Both the position numbers and the translations under genes were made by a program. From assembly GCF_001625215.2 (NCBI RefSeq), contig NC_030385.2, forward strand, positions 37,287,598-37,351,597: a stretch of 64,000 nucleotides of DNA, given 5' to 3'. This document shows, piece by piece, positions 35,036 to 48,300 of the stretch. Positions within the stretch are counted from its first letter, which is position 1; every line of letters begins with the position of its first letter. Below the pieces are notes generated by a model that made no database searches, was not told where the DNA came from, and worked only from the letters and a program-made list of their open reading frames with translations. This DNA comes from Daucus carota subsp. sativus (taxonomy: Eukaryota; Streptophyta; Magnoliopsida; Apiales; Apiaceae).

Positions 35036-35162
35036 GAGCAACTCCAATGCACACCAGCTCATATCTCCTCTTATTTTTCTGTTATTTATTAGTGCAATCT
35101 TTCTCTCTTCTTGAGTTGTATATATAGATTTAAAATACAGGGGAATTGCATTGGGCTTGCTC
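35036..35162. mobile_element. 127-bp Tourist-like MITE (TAA duplication)
   Basis: Ends are GAGCAACTCCAATGCA and the inverted TGCATTGGGCTTGCTC, flanked by TAA at 35033-35035 and 35163-35165. It is related to the GAGCAAGTCCAA family at 12.5 kb. Confidence 0.75.
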
Positions 35163-35165
35163 TAA

Positions 35166-35628
35166 GAGGGGTGTATTGGATTGAGATTTTAAAGCATTTT
35201 TTTGCATTCATGAAATCCGAGGGTATTCGATTGGGATTGTTTGAAATCCATTAAAATCTTGAGGTATTCAATTGGGATTTCAAATTATGCTATAAAATTT
35301 GGTGGTATTCAATTGGGATTTTAAATTATGCTTTAAAATCCGATGGTATTCAATTGGCATTGTTTAAAATCCATTAAAATCTGATGATATTCAAATGCTG
35401 ATGGATTTTTTTTCATTTCATAAAATGATGGATTTTGTGGTATTCTTCAGTGTGTTTTAAGTTTTTTGAAATCCCACCAAAATCAATGGGATTTTGAAGC
35501 ATTGTACCTAAATCCCATCAACTCTACGACATTTTATCAAGAATCAGCACAAAATCAAAATCTCATACAATCCATTAAAATCTATAGACCAAAAACAATC
35601 TATTAAAATCCCAATCGAATACACCCCG
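35166..35628. mobile_element. Harbinger-like MITE abutting the previous one
   Basis: Ends are GAGGGGTGTATTGGATTGAG and the inverted CGGGGTGTATTCGATTGGG. TAA lies on both sides (35163-35165, shared with the neighbour, and 35629-35631). The interior is built of a recurring GGTATTCAATTGGGATTTTAAA unit. Degenerate relatives lie near 10.9-11.1 kb. Confidence 0.65.
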
Positions 35629-35631
35629 TAA

Positions 35632-36963
35632 GGCTATAAGCCATATTTGTAAAAAAAAAAAAGGTGATTTCTTTCTTAAAGTAAGTGAATCAGAAGTTAG
35701 AAGTAAATAAGTTAAGAAAGTGTTTGGAAAAAAACACAAACTCTGAGAGGGAAGTTAGCATTCTCATCTTCTTGAAAAAGCTTCTACTTATTTACACAAA
35801 TAAAATAAGAAAAACAGAAGTCAGAAAATAGTTTCGCCTCCTCCAAAACAAACAGCACGTCAGTAATAGTACGTACTCCGTGTGGAAGTCGTACTTTTAA
35901 GGTTGAACAGAAAGCAAAAATTTATGAGTATGAGTTAGAGTACTACTATATTCTGAGTCAATATTCCACGGTCAATGTTCACATTTAAGGATTCCGATCA
36001 AGACTTTTGCCTCTGTTTTTCCCGGAATTCATACATGTACCTGCCTTAACTCCTGTGGGCCGTGGCTTCTTTGCTCCTTCTCCAGCTTTGCCTCCTTTGT
36101 GGATCTCATAGCTATAAATCTTTTTCCTGTTTCCATACCAGTATCCACATACTTCAATTTTTAATATTTGATTAATTTTTTATAAATTAGATCAAGTTAT
36201 CTAAGTATATATTTGGAATTAATTCGAATATTTTGAAAAAAAATTAAAATTACTAAACAGATTCAAAAACTCTGAGTTTTTACGGATTATCATAACGAAT
36301 TCAAATATGTATCATGTTAAAAAAATCATTTACACCCAATCCAAATTCGATAAAATAAATAGATACTCCTCCCGTCTAATTCAATTGTATACGTTATTTT
36401 TTGACATGTTTTTTAAGATTCTTTTAAAATAATGTTGCATAATATTTTTTAAATTATTTTTTTCTTAATGATACTTAACTTTTATCAAAATTTTTTTTAA
36501 CAGAGTGAACGTACACAATTCAATTCAGCGAGCAATACAGGTTTACACCCCTCCAAATCCGATCCATTAACCCGGATATGACAGCGACTGTAGTTCGGTA
36601 ATCATGAACTAACACCTGGCAAGTAGGCCAATATTATATATTGGCCCAACGCCCTAATCTACCAAGGCCCACACACTAGATACATCATTGACTCTTTACA
36701 ACCCTTAAATCAGTAACCAGATTTCCCATTGTACTTGGCCTGTATCTGAGGTGGACATGGCCCATCAAGAAGCCCCACAAGAATTTAAAATTGTGTTCTA
36801 CTATACAACTAGAACCAGAATCACGTCACCAAACACAGACAAACAACAAAAGACAAAACTCAACTCAGCTTTGCTTTCCTCGGCTTCCCGAGTTGTATGT
36901 AGTATTGTATCTACAGCTTCAAAAGTGGTAGACAAGCATTAGGGTCAGACCCATATAGAAAGA
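35632..36963. other. Upstream region of the Sel1-repeat gene with MITE fragments
   Basis: A stretch at 35690-35850 resembles the AAGTAGAAGTCAGAAG family seen at 61.9 kb. A one-ended Stowaway fragment starts at about 36366 (CTCCTCCCGTCTAATTC). The last ~250 bases are likely promoter and leader of the downstream gene. Confidence 0.4.
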
Positions 36964-39329
36964 ATGGGAGAGAGTAGTAGTAGCAGTGAGAGGAAGAGCT
37001 TGGCTCTGTCTCAGGTTGTCTCAGATTGTGTGAGACGTTGGTTTCAAGAAACACTTAAAGAAGCAAAATCAGGGGATCTTTCTATGCAAGTCTTGGTTTC
37101 TCAGATGTATAATACTGGTTATGGTGTTCCTATGGATGCCCAGAAGGTCTATTTTATATCCTCAGTTTCAAAATTAAATTATTTATTCACATATGGTTCT
37201 TGGTCGTGTCAATTTGCCTTCTGTTTTCTATTTGCTGATGCTTATTGGTAGGTGGTTTATATATTCATATATATGTAGTTATGTACTTCGAAATGATATG
37301 GGTTGATTGTGATGGGAATATGTGATATGCTAGTAACTTTTTACCCTTTTCTGTTGTTATGGTTCTCTATAATTGAGTATGAAAACAACACACTATAGTT
37401 TTGAGAAGTTAGGGCTGTATCAAGATTGTGCGTTTCTCAACATACTATAGTTTAAAGATGTTAATGCACAGTTGTACCTCATAGGGGAGGGGTGAATAGG
37501 CATTGATAGCTGACCAAATGAGACCTATGTTACGACTTATGTGGACTCGGCTAAAAGTGTCCCACATCTATACGTGTTCTGTTGTCGGACTAGGCAATTG
37601 AAAATTTTACATGTTTTTGGCCTAAAATAAGTGTAGGAGGGTCCATACCCATGTACGAGTGTCCGACATTGGTACTCGGAGGCAAGATGAAGAGTCGGGA
37701 TAACATAGAATGAGGCTATTTAGGATAGTTTATACTGTATTACCTAACAAACCCAACAATCTTCCCCTGCATAGATCGGGCTCGAGATTAACTGAATTTT
37801 GCCTCTATCGCATGTGACCTGCCCATGATGCAAGTGCCCTCCTAGCTTTTTACAGGTCCATTCTGGAAGCCCATATCATAAAAACCTAAGCTCTTATACC
37901 CACTTGTTTGGGTGCACAAACGTACTTTGACTCCACAATAGACTGAGTGATTACGGGTCAAGTCCACTCAGATATGATTTTTAGAAACCTCATAAAGGGT
38001 CTCATTCCTAGTGGAGAATCCAACCCTTTTTCACAACCTAAAAGTTAGAAACCACACAGTCATAAAGATTCAAATGAAATTTGAACCTTTCATAGCTATA
38101 TAAACTTTCATAGCTAAAAGTCTATAACCAGCTTTATCTAAGTTGCATAATAAAATTTGAGTTTAGGATTCATAATATTGAACCTATATATACAATAAGT
38201 TAATAAAAGTTTATCCCATAATCTTTTACTATGGTTGCTTTACTATGATTCAATGTTCGTTAACAATGCTATGGAAAATGCACAAGCTCGAATAGGGATC
38301 ATTAGTGCATCGACCTTAGAGGTTTCTATAAATTCCGGACTTATACGCAATTAATTGGTCCAATAAAATATTCTCGATGTTTCATTATATAACTATTTTC
38401 GATAAAATAAAAGAATTGCGTAGATTCTACAGTATGTAATCTACATAATCTTAAATGATACAGTTTTTACAGCACATACTATTTATATTTCTGAAGAAAT
38501 CAAATATATTATTTGAATTAATATGACAACTAGAGTTTAGATCATGACTTGCCTTGGTGTGTGGAAAATTAATCTTGAAATGAATTGTCACGTGCCGAAT
38601 ACAGTTATAAAAATAAATCATGATTCCTCTTTATTTTCCCTTCCCCGATCCCCTGTTTCCATTTTCTTTAATGAACTCTATATTTATGTTTTTAGATCTC
38701 TCTTCTTTTTTTCTTTTTGAATTTAGCTGGTCTCTTTTTTCTTTTATTCTGTCTCTTTTCTTCTGTATTATGCTTTTTTGTTTGTTACTTAATCATTTGA
38801 CCTCCTCGATTTTTCATAAAAGCAAGCTGAACCTATAATTAAAGTCTTTTTTCCCACTTACTTGAAGGTTTTTATTTACTTGTTGACAACCTTGAACTCA
38901 TTAAAAACATCAAGTCAAGAATGTTAATATTTTCTTTAACTATTTTGGATATATAAATCAAATTTCGAAAAAGTACCAGATATTACAGATATAATTTCTG
39001 CGCCTTCTTATCACTGCAATAAGTTTTGCGCTATTTTAAGTCCTTACTTTCTTTTACTCTCAAGAATATTGTTAGTTATAATATTTTTATACTCTGTTAA
39101 TCAGGCAAAATTATGGATGACAAGAGCTTCTAGAGTTAGATCTTCAGTTTGGAAAGTTAGCAATAAGCGCCCTGGTAATCTTAATATCTTCCTCTGTAAT
39201 ATTGCCAGTACATGGCCGCACATACATGGTTATATGTTTGTTTGTAAAGTGTTTAACCACCTTTGACTGTACTTTTCAGGTTACAATGCAAGTGATTCTG
39301 ATTCCGAAGATTTGTTAGAGGATTCTTGA
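36964..39329 (+). CDS. Small protein with one Sel1-like repeat
   Basis: Three exons: 36964-37146, 39105-39174 and 39280-39329, in phase, giving 100 residues. The first exon starts MGESSSSSERKSLALS. The exon 1/2 junction completes a Sel1-like repeat (AKSGDLSMQVLVSQMYNTGY, GVPMDAQK, AKLWMTRAS). The pattern A..L..MY..G.GV..D..KA..W...A is that of PF08238. The tail is acidic (SDSDSEDLLEDS). Sel1 repeats are helical protein-binding modules; a single-repeat plant protein like this has no established role known to me. The donor of intron 1 is weak (AAG|GTCTAT), while intron 2 has GTAATC...TTTTCAG. If intron 1 is retained, a hydrophobic 34-residue tail replaces the rest. The gene choice rests on motif continuity over the junctions. 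Confidence 0.75.
37147..39104 (+). other. Large first intron of the Sel1-repeat gene
   Basis: The 1,958-bp intron holds TE-like sequence at about 37470-37760 (repeated GTGTCC/CGGAC phrases, ending CAACAATCTTCCCC). The rest is AT-rich. No gene was recognised in it on either strand. Confidence 0.5.
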
Positions 39330-40805
39330 GCACTATTGAGCACAAAATCCTTTTCATGAAGTAAGTTAAGTTTTCACCTTAGAGTAGGCTATTGAAGTAC
39401 ATTTACTTCATTTGCTCTTTGTTTCCTTATAATTTTATTCTTTTGCCTCGACATGTCCGTGTCCATGCGGCTTTGGTATTTTCATCGCCAATTTGCAAAC
39501 AAAACTGTGAATTGTGTTGCCGTTCTCACTAGACAGCTGACACACTTTACTTTATTAGGTTCAATGCAGTATTATGGGTTTTGATATTGTAGAATCACAT
39601 GTAGGAAGACTATATTGATGTGTCTGTGTCTTGTCAAATATCTTATATTGCTCTCTTTTGCGCTAACAAGTGTCCAAGTAAAAGCTTCTCCAGGATTCCT
39701 TTAAATGCTTTTTGTAAAACATAAGTCTTCTCTTATGTTTGCTCGTCATAAAATATTCATTGTGGAAGAGCGAGAAGGCCTCATCATGTCCTCTTAAGTC
39801 TTAAAATCATGAGATATTGAGATATGCTGATGCAGTTTTATACATTTTCATTATGAGTGTTTTGTCAATAGGACTGTGTACTAGAAAAACAGTATATGCA
39901 CTTAGAGTATGATACGTTTAGGAAAGGTTTTGGAAACGCTTTTTCTGGCTTGGCGCTTGTCGCTTTTTGAAGAACATGAGTTTGAAATTGGAGAACACAA
40001 CAATACAAAATTCGATTGAAGAGTGGATTTTGCTTAGATTTCAATCATCCCACTTCAAATCAGCCAATTTTTATATACATATACATATACAATATATATA
40101 CTATACATACATAGGCTAGTGACCTATAAATTATTGAGAAAACACACCCTCACCTAATCACATCTAACAATTAAGAGTAGTTTACATATGTATATAATTC
40201 TCAAGATTGAAGCTGTCTCATAATTTACATTATATATGTGTGTGTAAAATGTGTGTATATAATTATCAAATTCATGATTTCTTGTAAAAGACTAAAAGTG
40301 AATCAACCTAGATCTGATATGACATCATATCTGGCGCACATATGGCAAAAACTAATGAATTCTGTTAAAAGTCGAATATTTAACAGTTGTGAATTTGTTT
40401 CGGTATTCAGTGGTGCGATTGCAAGTTATGATTAATCTAGTAATGTGATTGTAAGCTTTTTCTCTTGGTAAGCTACTTGTAAGATAGTGTTCGCTTCATT
40501 GATAAAATGGAGCATTAACCCCATATGGAAAGCACACACAAAAAAAAAGTTTATGTTACAATTATAATAGAAGTCAAATACTTTCCAAAAAAAAAAAACT
40601 GTAGAATTGTAGTGTAAGAGAAGTCTTGGGCTTTAGTAATAGAATTGTTAAAATAGACATAAAAAGAATACATATATAGAAATATGTGGTTAAAATGACA
40701 CTATATGTGAAAATCCTTGTGTAAATTAAAAAATATAAGTAAACAGGAAAAAGACGTATATAGAATTTCATTATAATAGGATTTTAAATAATTTGAGTGG
40801 GGGTC
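39330..40805. other. 3' flank and intergenic DNA
   Basis: The first few hundred bases are probably 3' untranslated sequence. TA/CA microsatellite-like DNA lies at 40075-40115 and 40225-40260. No gene. Confidence 0.4.
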
Positions 40806-40925
40806 GGGGGGGGGGGGGGGGGGGGGGGGGAACCTGTATAGGTTAATAGGAGTCTCGGTCTGTAATAATAAGATATAATAAATATATATATATATATACA
40901 CATACATACATATATATATATATAT
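40806..40925. repeat. G25 homopolymer followed by (TA)n microsatellite
   Basis: A run of 25 G at 40806-40830 stands out in otherwise AT-rich DNA. It is preceded by GTGGGGGTC. A TA-rich microsatellite with CATACATACA interruptions follows at 40878-40925. Homopolymers this long are length-variable and prone to error in sequencing. Confidence 0.85.
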
Positions 40926-41259
40926 AGGGTCCTACTCTGGTACAAACCATCTTAGCGTACAAACTACAAACTAAAATTAAAAAGTCTCTAAATCAAATCG
41001 AAATATAGCACATATGGTATGGAAATTGATCGTTGCGAGATGAACAAAAATACAGTGAAGTCGGATTTCAAAAAAAGTTCACCGATTAACGGGAAAATTC
41101 AAATTAAAAACGGAGGGGAATCTGCGGATCATGTGTGACAGGGTGTATATTAACTGGTGTTTGGTTGCCCCTGCGGGGCCATTGGATTAGATTCATCCAA
41201 GGGCTTATATTGAGTTTGTAGTTTGTACACTAACTTAGTTTGTATTTGAGCACTTCCCT
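40926..41259. mobile_element. MITE with AGGG termini inserted in a TA microsatellite
   Basis: The left end AGGGTCCTACTCTGGTACAA and the right end (inverted) AGGGAAGTGCTCAAATACAA share a subterminal GTACAAACTACAAACT block. TATATA repeats flank both sides, so the target duplication cannot be delimited. The GC-richer centre (GGTTGCCCCTGCGGGGCC) contains a small palindrome. There is no coding capacity. Confidence 0.65.
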
Positions 41260-44200
41260 ATATATATATATATAAAAAGAAAATATAGATAGAATTATAT
41301 GGTTAGGAATTTAGGGTGAAACCAGATTTGGTACTGTGAGGCACTGTTAAAAGAGGGTTTAGCTTGCTAAAACGAGTATAGATTCATCTTGAATTTGCAA
41401 ATATGATAGTTTTAAGAAGTTTCGGTCCATCTAGACATGTAAACGCTTGTACAGGCTAGTAGCATGATCTACAATGCTGCTGATCTGTTATTGGCTTATT
41501 GCCACGCTCAATAACTTAGATAGTCACAGTATTGGACCATTTCCTATTTATTGAAGACTATATATATCTGCTATCAGGCTAAATTTGTGGGAAAACCTAT
41601 GAGTTGAGGCTCAGAAGAATAATAAGAAAGGCATTTCTCACACCAAAGACTAAACACCGTCAATAATAGTTTAATAAGCACATCTAATAAATGTCTAGCA
41701 TGTAGAGTATTACTTGCTTGAACTAAATACATCAATTATGGGAGAGAGGCTGTGAGTAAATGTGGTGGAATGTGCAACTGTCCTGTTTTTCCTATATATT
41801 GGTTACTGCTTTATGTGCGGGAGTAATTTACTTGCTATTTCTATCACTGATAAGCTTCTTGCAGTGTACTGTGACACTTTCTCTATATTTGACATATTAG
41901 CCTGTTGTAGTCCATATAATACACCATCATTATTAGTCATGATTTTTTTGTAATATTTTAATCTCTTAAGACTCAAATCGTGCACGTTAAAGAAACATGA
42001 ATTCAGGCACTGACAATGACTCAAATAATACCCAAAGAATGAAGATGTGGTTTTAGCAGCAGACTCGTATGCTTCTATGAGTATAGGCGACTTTTTTGCA
42101 GTTTAACCTTGAGGGCTGTCCTGCATATTCCTCCAGGATTTAATTGGTGCTTGTAATTATTCATTCTACACTCTGTCCTTATTCAGTTAGTGGCTAGCTG
42201 ACATGCATAAGAATATTAGTTTAATCTTGAGATATTTTTATCAACTAAATCCATACAGAAAATATGACTAAAATAGTACTTACATGACATTGCATTTGCC
42301 GTGAACATTTAGTCATTGTTTTCTAAAGGGATTCCAGTTGCCACTATCCGAAAACCTAAATGTGTGTAGTTTTAAAATAAGTTTCGGATTGTGGATGATT
42401 TGGCAATGCATAGCAGCGTGCCTTATAAAAGCTCGGTAAAGCCACAGTTGTGTTTGTGTCATCTATGCAAGTGACTGGTCTGAAACCCTTGACAAGAAAA
42501 CAAAAAAATCTGTCAAGAGTCATTCTGTAAGTCAATGTCAGTGTAAAGTTCACTCAGAACAGTTGAAACATTATCTGTCTAAACGTGTAGTAGTAAATTT
42601 TAAAGAGTGTATTCAAGCATTAAATGAGCTACCTATATGTTGAGGCCTTGAGGGCTTTGATTGTGCTGCAACAAATGCATGATGGTAGGAAAGAACTGGA
42701 CCAGTTGCCTACATACGTGGCGATACTAATAACTTCTTGTGTTGCATTTGCTACCTGTGAGACTCATCATACCGCCAGAGTACCTGGTATACAAGGGACA
42801 CAATAGAAGAACATAATCTTGAACAATGTCTATTGTCTCCACCTAGCATAACAGCTATGCTAATAATCGAATTTGCTGATGGTGACTTGGACTTCTATTC
42901 TTATATTTGAAATTGTCAAAATGTCTGTAAGCTTAAATTGTTAAGTTGGGATTATGATTTGAGCAACGAGAAAAATAAACTTAATTGTGTTCACAGGTTT
43001 TGGGTGCCCTTGATAGTTTTGATCTCATCACTCTTTGAATGATTTGCAGGTCTTTGCTGCATTCTCAACAATCGGATCAATCCTGCCAGTAAAGAAAGAC
43101 CTTGAATTCTTGATACTTGTCTTTAGAAGTTCGTTGTTTTATCAGATAAGTAGAATTTCCTTTCCATCTCAATGCTGTCACTGAATTAATGTAAAGGGTG
43201 TTTCCCCACTAATAGAGTTGGGAATTCTGGAACAGGTACACAACAGGTGACATCGATCAGTGATTAGAAATCTTATTAAAAATATTTCTCAATTTGCTAC
43301 ACGGCTCACATATTGCTGATATTAATTGGGCGGTTTATGTGTATACATGAGGTTTATTATTATTATTATTATTAGTGTGAGCGGAACTAATCATATCAAC
43401 AGGATTTGAGGAAAATTTTGAAAATATAGTTTTGGTTATGTATTTATAATCACCTTTCTTTTACAGACTATAAAGTAATTCATTAATATAAGATCATATA
43501 GTATTTACAAAAGTAATGAAGATTAAACGGAACATAAGAAATAAACCAAATCGCCTTGTAGAAATGAATAATGCACGAATCATCATGCATCAGATTATTC
43601 CAATTCCCGCTGTCAAAAAAAAAAAGAAGAAGATTATTCCAATTCCCCATTTATTCCCCTGACATGTGATTAGATAATTTAGATGATAAATCTATGTCAC
43701 AGAAATTGTTTACGGTGAGATTTGTTTAAACAACACTCTCATCCGTAAGCATCAGAAATTGAGGAAACGCCCATGATAGCGCGGAAATTTATATTCATCC
43801 ATAAAATATTTACACAGGAAAACGATGAATGAAACAGAGAAGATGCCGTCCCCAAAAATAGCCCACCAGAGTATTGCTGACTGGGAAAATTGTTTGTTAA
43901 ATTTAAAAGTCATTTTTTCAAATAATAGTAGTTTTTATTTATTTTTTCTCAGATTTTTTCAAGTTTTATGAAAAACTGTCATGTATTTCATCAAAATAAT
44001 TTTCTATTTTATAACTCAAAATATGTAAGAATTAAAGAAATTAATAAATAATTATCTTATTTATATAATAAATATTTTTTTTAATATTTATAAAAGAACA
44101 CTTTTTTAACAGCTTTTTTTTTTTAATAGCACACACCCCAAACGAAACCTTACAACCAAACAATATATTACTATTTTTAGTCAAATTTGCGTTGCCTTTA

Positions 44201-44990
44201 CAAAGTATTGTGAACCACCCACCATATGCTCACAGGCTACAGCTCACAGCTCACCACACACAACATAAAAATAATATATGTGCTTGTACGTATATACTCA
44301 TTACCACGCACATATATCACATAAAGTCAATTCCGTTCTTATCAGGTACAACCAGGACGACCATTTAGACCAATTAATAAGTACGGCCCTGCGTCACCCA
44401 TTACAATTCCGCAACATTTCTATCTATATATATATTTTTCCTTTTGTCTAAATTTCTCAGCATATTATTTTATTCTTATTCTTTTTATAATATAGCAATA
44501 GCACTAAACCAAACTAAAGTTTATATATTATTATACTTTACTTTATTACCTAATATGCGTGCGATCTTTACCTAAATTCTTTGATGCAGAATACCAATTT
44601 TTAGAATACTTTATCTTTCAAATTGCTATTTATTTATTAAAATTTAAGTATTTTATTTAATTAAAACATATAAAAATACGTAAAAGGGAGGGTTCGTACA
44701 TGCCGCACTCAGTTATGTCCTTCCTCACATAATTTCTCCACCAAATGAAAGGAGTCTTCGTTGTGAGTTGTGACCCATGTCCCCATGACAATGACCTACC
44801 CTTTTTCCAATTATACCCCTATATCCCTCTATATTTACAAGTTATACCATTCATTGCTGTACTTATGTGTACTATCTTATCATCATTATTACCTCAATGC
44901 CCTTTTAATTAAATTAATACCCTCTTTTTTGTTCTTGTGAAGATTCTAAAAGAGGGCAATATTGTAATTTTAGTCAAGAAATCATGATTT
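41260..44990. other. Long intergenic region without recognised genes
   Basis: I looked for exons on both strands and found none with family resemblance. Small features are a (TTA)n microsatellite at 43350-43373 and A- or T-rich runs near 43615 and 44110. The final ~300 bases toward 45307 are promoter-like. Confidence 0.45.
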
Positions 44991-45307
44991 GACCAAACAT
45001 TGAGGAAAAGCAAGAGGGGCAGAATGGTGATTTTATATTCTTCTTCCTCCCTCACTCAGTTATCAGCTCCACAAATCTGTAGTCTTCTCCTGTGAACTGT
45101 TACTTCACAATAAACCTTACATCTCTCTACCTAAATTTCGAAGCTCTTATAATATATTAACACACATATCACCTCTTCGATAATTAACAAATTTGGAGTC
45201 ATATATACATATACAGTTGAGTTCTATTTATATCTTTGTGTTCTTAGATTACACAATTTGAACATCTGGGCCACTTCAAAACCCATAAAGACTTAAACTT
45301 TGAAGCA
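44991..45307 (+). promoter_or_regulatory. Promoter and leader of FBL3
   Basis: A CT-rich tract (ttcttcttcctccctcactc) at about 45038-45058 and a TATA-like ctatttatatc near 45224 precede the ATG at 45308. The assignment rests on position and composition only. Confidence 0.35.
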
Positions 45308-48300
45308 ATGAAGAGGCAAAGAGCAAGCCCAGAATCAAATCTTGATTTTTTTGGTTCTGTTTCTGAGGAACTCGTTTTCTTGATTCTTGATCATTTACAA
45401 GACAGCCCATTTGACTCAAAGTCCTTCTCTCTTGTCTGCAAATCATTTCACAAGCTTGAATCTTTACACAGAAAGACCCTTAAGCCTCTTCATTCAAAGC
45501 ATCTTCCCAAGATTTTGAATAGATATCCTTGCATTACTGATCTTGATTTGTCTCTATGTCCACGTATCACTGATGAATCTCTCATGGGTATAGCTTTAAT
45601 TTACAAGAAAATGTTGAGGTCAATCAATCTTTCAAGATCAAAGTCTTTTACTCATCTGGGCTTGTCCAGTTTGGTCAAGAATTGCAGTAGTTTGGTTGAT
45701 ATTGATTTGTCTAATGCTGAGGATTTGAAAGACTCGAGCTTGGCTGCTTTAGCTGAGGCCAAGAATTTAGAGAGGCTGTGTTTGGCTAGGTGTAAATTGA
45801 TTACTGATATAGGGATTGGATGTGTTGCTGTTGGGTGTAGGAATTTGAGGTTTCTTAGCTTGAGATGGTGTTTGGGTGTTGGGGATTTAGGGGTTGGTTT
45901 GATTGCTGTTAAGTGTAAGGAGATGCAGAGCTTGGATTTATCTTACTTGCCGGTAATTAATGATTTTAGTTCTTTAGCTTATGAATGTTTTTGTGTGTGT
46001 TAAACTTTATTAGTATCATGCTTAGTAATGGGTCACCTTATGTGTATATTTAGATGCAATTATCATATCAAGATGTTGTTACCTATGTTCTGTCGGATTC
46101 GGTGATATTGCACAAATAGTAATTCTATGTTTGTTAAGAGAAGATCAGTGAAAGTTTTATATATGCGTAAAAAATGAGCTTGTGATTAAAATTATAATAA
46201 GAAAAAGTTGGATCGAAGGATATATACTTATGTGCTAAACTACTGCCAGTATCTAATACGTCATTATGTAAGTAAAATATCATGTCTGTCCGATCTTGAT
46301 ATTCTGTAATAGTGGTCGCTTTTTTCCTTCTGTTGCAGATCACAGAGAAATGCCTCCAGCAAGTTGTGAAATTAGAACATCTGGAGCATTTGGTTTTAGA
46401 AGGATGCATCGCAATTGATGACGACAGCCTTGCAGACCTTCAACTTGGATTCAAAGCAATTAAGGTAAGCTTATTAGTAAAAAGGGCTTCATTTACTTGC
46501 GCTATTGCCAACATGAATTAATTGCACAACAAATTAATAATTGGAAGCTGAACCAGGCATGATATAGCTCAAGCGACAAGTTTCGTTACATGTATTTCAA
46601 TTTCAATTTCAATCATATATATGATGTGTTTTACTATATGTACTTTTCTATTACTCTAGATATTATGGGAACATCCTAGATATAATCTATTTGCCAATTC
46701 TCTTGACTGTTTGTTAAGACATCTTTGTTTTCTGTGACAGAACCTGAATATATCAAGCTGTGAGAATGTAAGTCATGTTGGTTTGAAGTCGCTCATCATT
46801 GAACCTTTACAACAGCTGAATTTAGCTTATGGCTCTCCCGTAAGTTTTTAAACTCTTTATCTTTTACTGTAGGAGTAATTGATTTATTCTCAGCTTATAC
46901 ATTTGTTTGGTTGGTGGTTCAGGTGACTCTTGCTCTTGCAAAGAGTTTGCAAAAATGTTCCACGCTGCAGTCAGTCAAATTAGATGGTTGTCAGATTACA
47001 CCTTGTGGACTTAAAGCCATTGGAAATTGGTGTGCTTCACTGAAGGAACTAAGTTTAAGTAAATGCATGGGAGTGACAGATGAAGGTCTCTCATCTATTG
47101 TAACAACACACAAAGACATAAGGAAACTAGACATTACATGCTGCCGCAAAATAACTCACAGATCCATTGTCCAAATCACAAATTCTTGCTCCTCCCTTAC
47201 CTCATTCAGGATGGAGTCATGCACCCTAGTTCCAAGAGAATCTTTTGTTTTGATTGGACAGCGTTGCCATTTTCTCGAGGAACTTGACCTTACAGATAAT
47301 GAAGTCGATGATGAAGGTTGGGCTTTTGTTTATTGCAGTGAATGACACATTGAAGCATATGCATTTTGGCAGAGTGCTCATTTTATATGTCTTTTGCAGG
47401 GTTGAAATCCATCTCAAGGTGTTCAAAACTGTCCAGCTTAAAGCTAGGAATATGTCTCAACATAACTGATTATGGGCTTTCACATATTGGCATGAGTTGC
47501 TCAAAACTTACAGAACTTGATTTATACAGGTTATCACTTGCAGCCATAATTTTCACAGGTTAATATTTACTTTAGTCACTAGTCTGTACCATTGTTAGTA
47601 ATATATAAAATCCAATCTACCATTTTTAAAATCGAAAGACTTGTGATGATATGACAATGGATCTGTAGTATATATTTTATCACTGCAAATCGTCTTCATT
47701 TGAAACTTGTATAACATATCTTCAAGTTTGAAAAACTAACATAACTACACTAAGCAAAGCTGTCAGAGAGAGGCATTCTTTACGCCAAGAAAGAGACCAG
47801 AAAAGTTTTTTCATTGCAAATTTATAATGTGAATTCACTATACCCCTCAGCACGTTGTATGATTCATTATAGTTGTGTTTTTTTTTTTGAACAGAATTCA
47901 CTTTCACGCGGATTCATACAGTTGTTTTGGTTACTCTATCTTTACCTAATTGATTTAAATCACCTCTATTTTCATTTCAGGTGTGCTGCAATAACAGATA
48001 AGGGCATCTTAGCAATTTCTGATGGCTGTAGTAATCTTCGAATGATTAATATAGCCTATTGTAATGATATCACAGACATCTCCTTGATATCAATGTCTAA
48101 GTGTTCAAAGATGCACACCTTTGAAAGTCGAGGATGCCCTCTTATTACATCTTTAGGTCTAGCAGCTCTAGCTGTGGGATGCAAACAACTCACAAAGCTA
48201 GACCTAAAGAAGTGTTACCGTATTGATGACTTGGGAATGGTTCCGCTTGCTCACTTCTGTCAAAACTTGCGACAGGTAAACGTGTTCACCAGTCTGGTCC

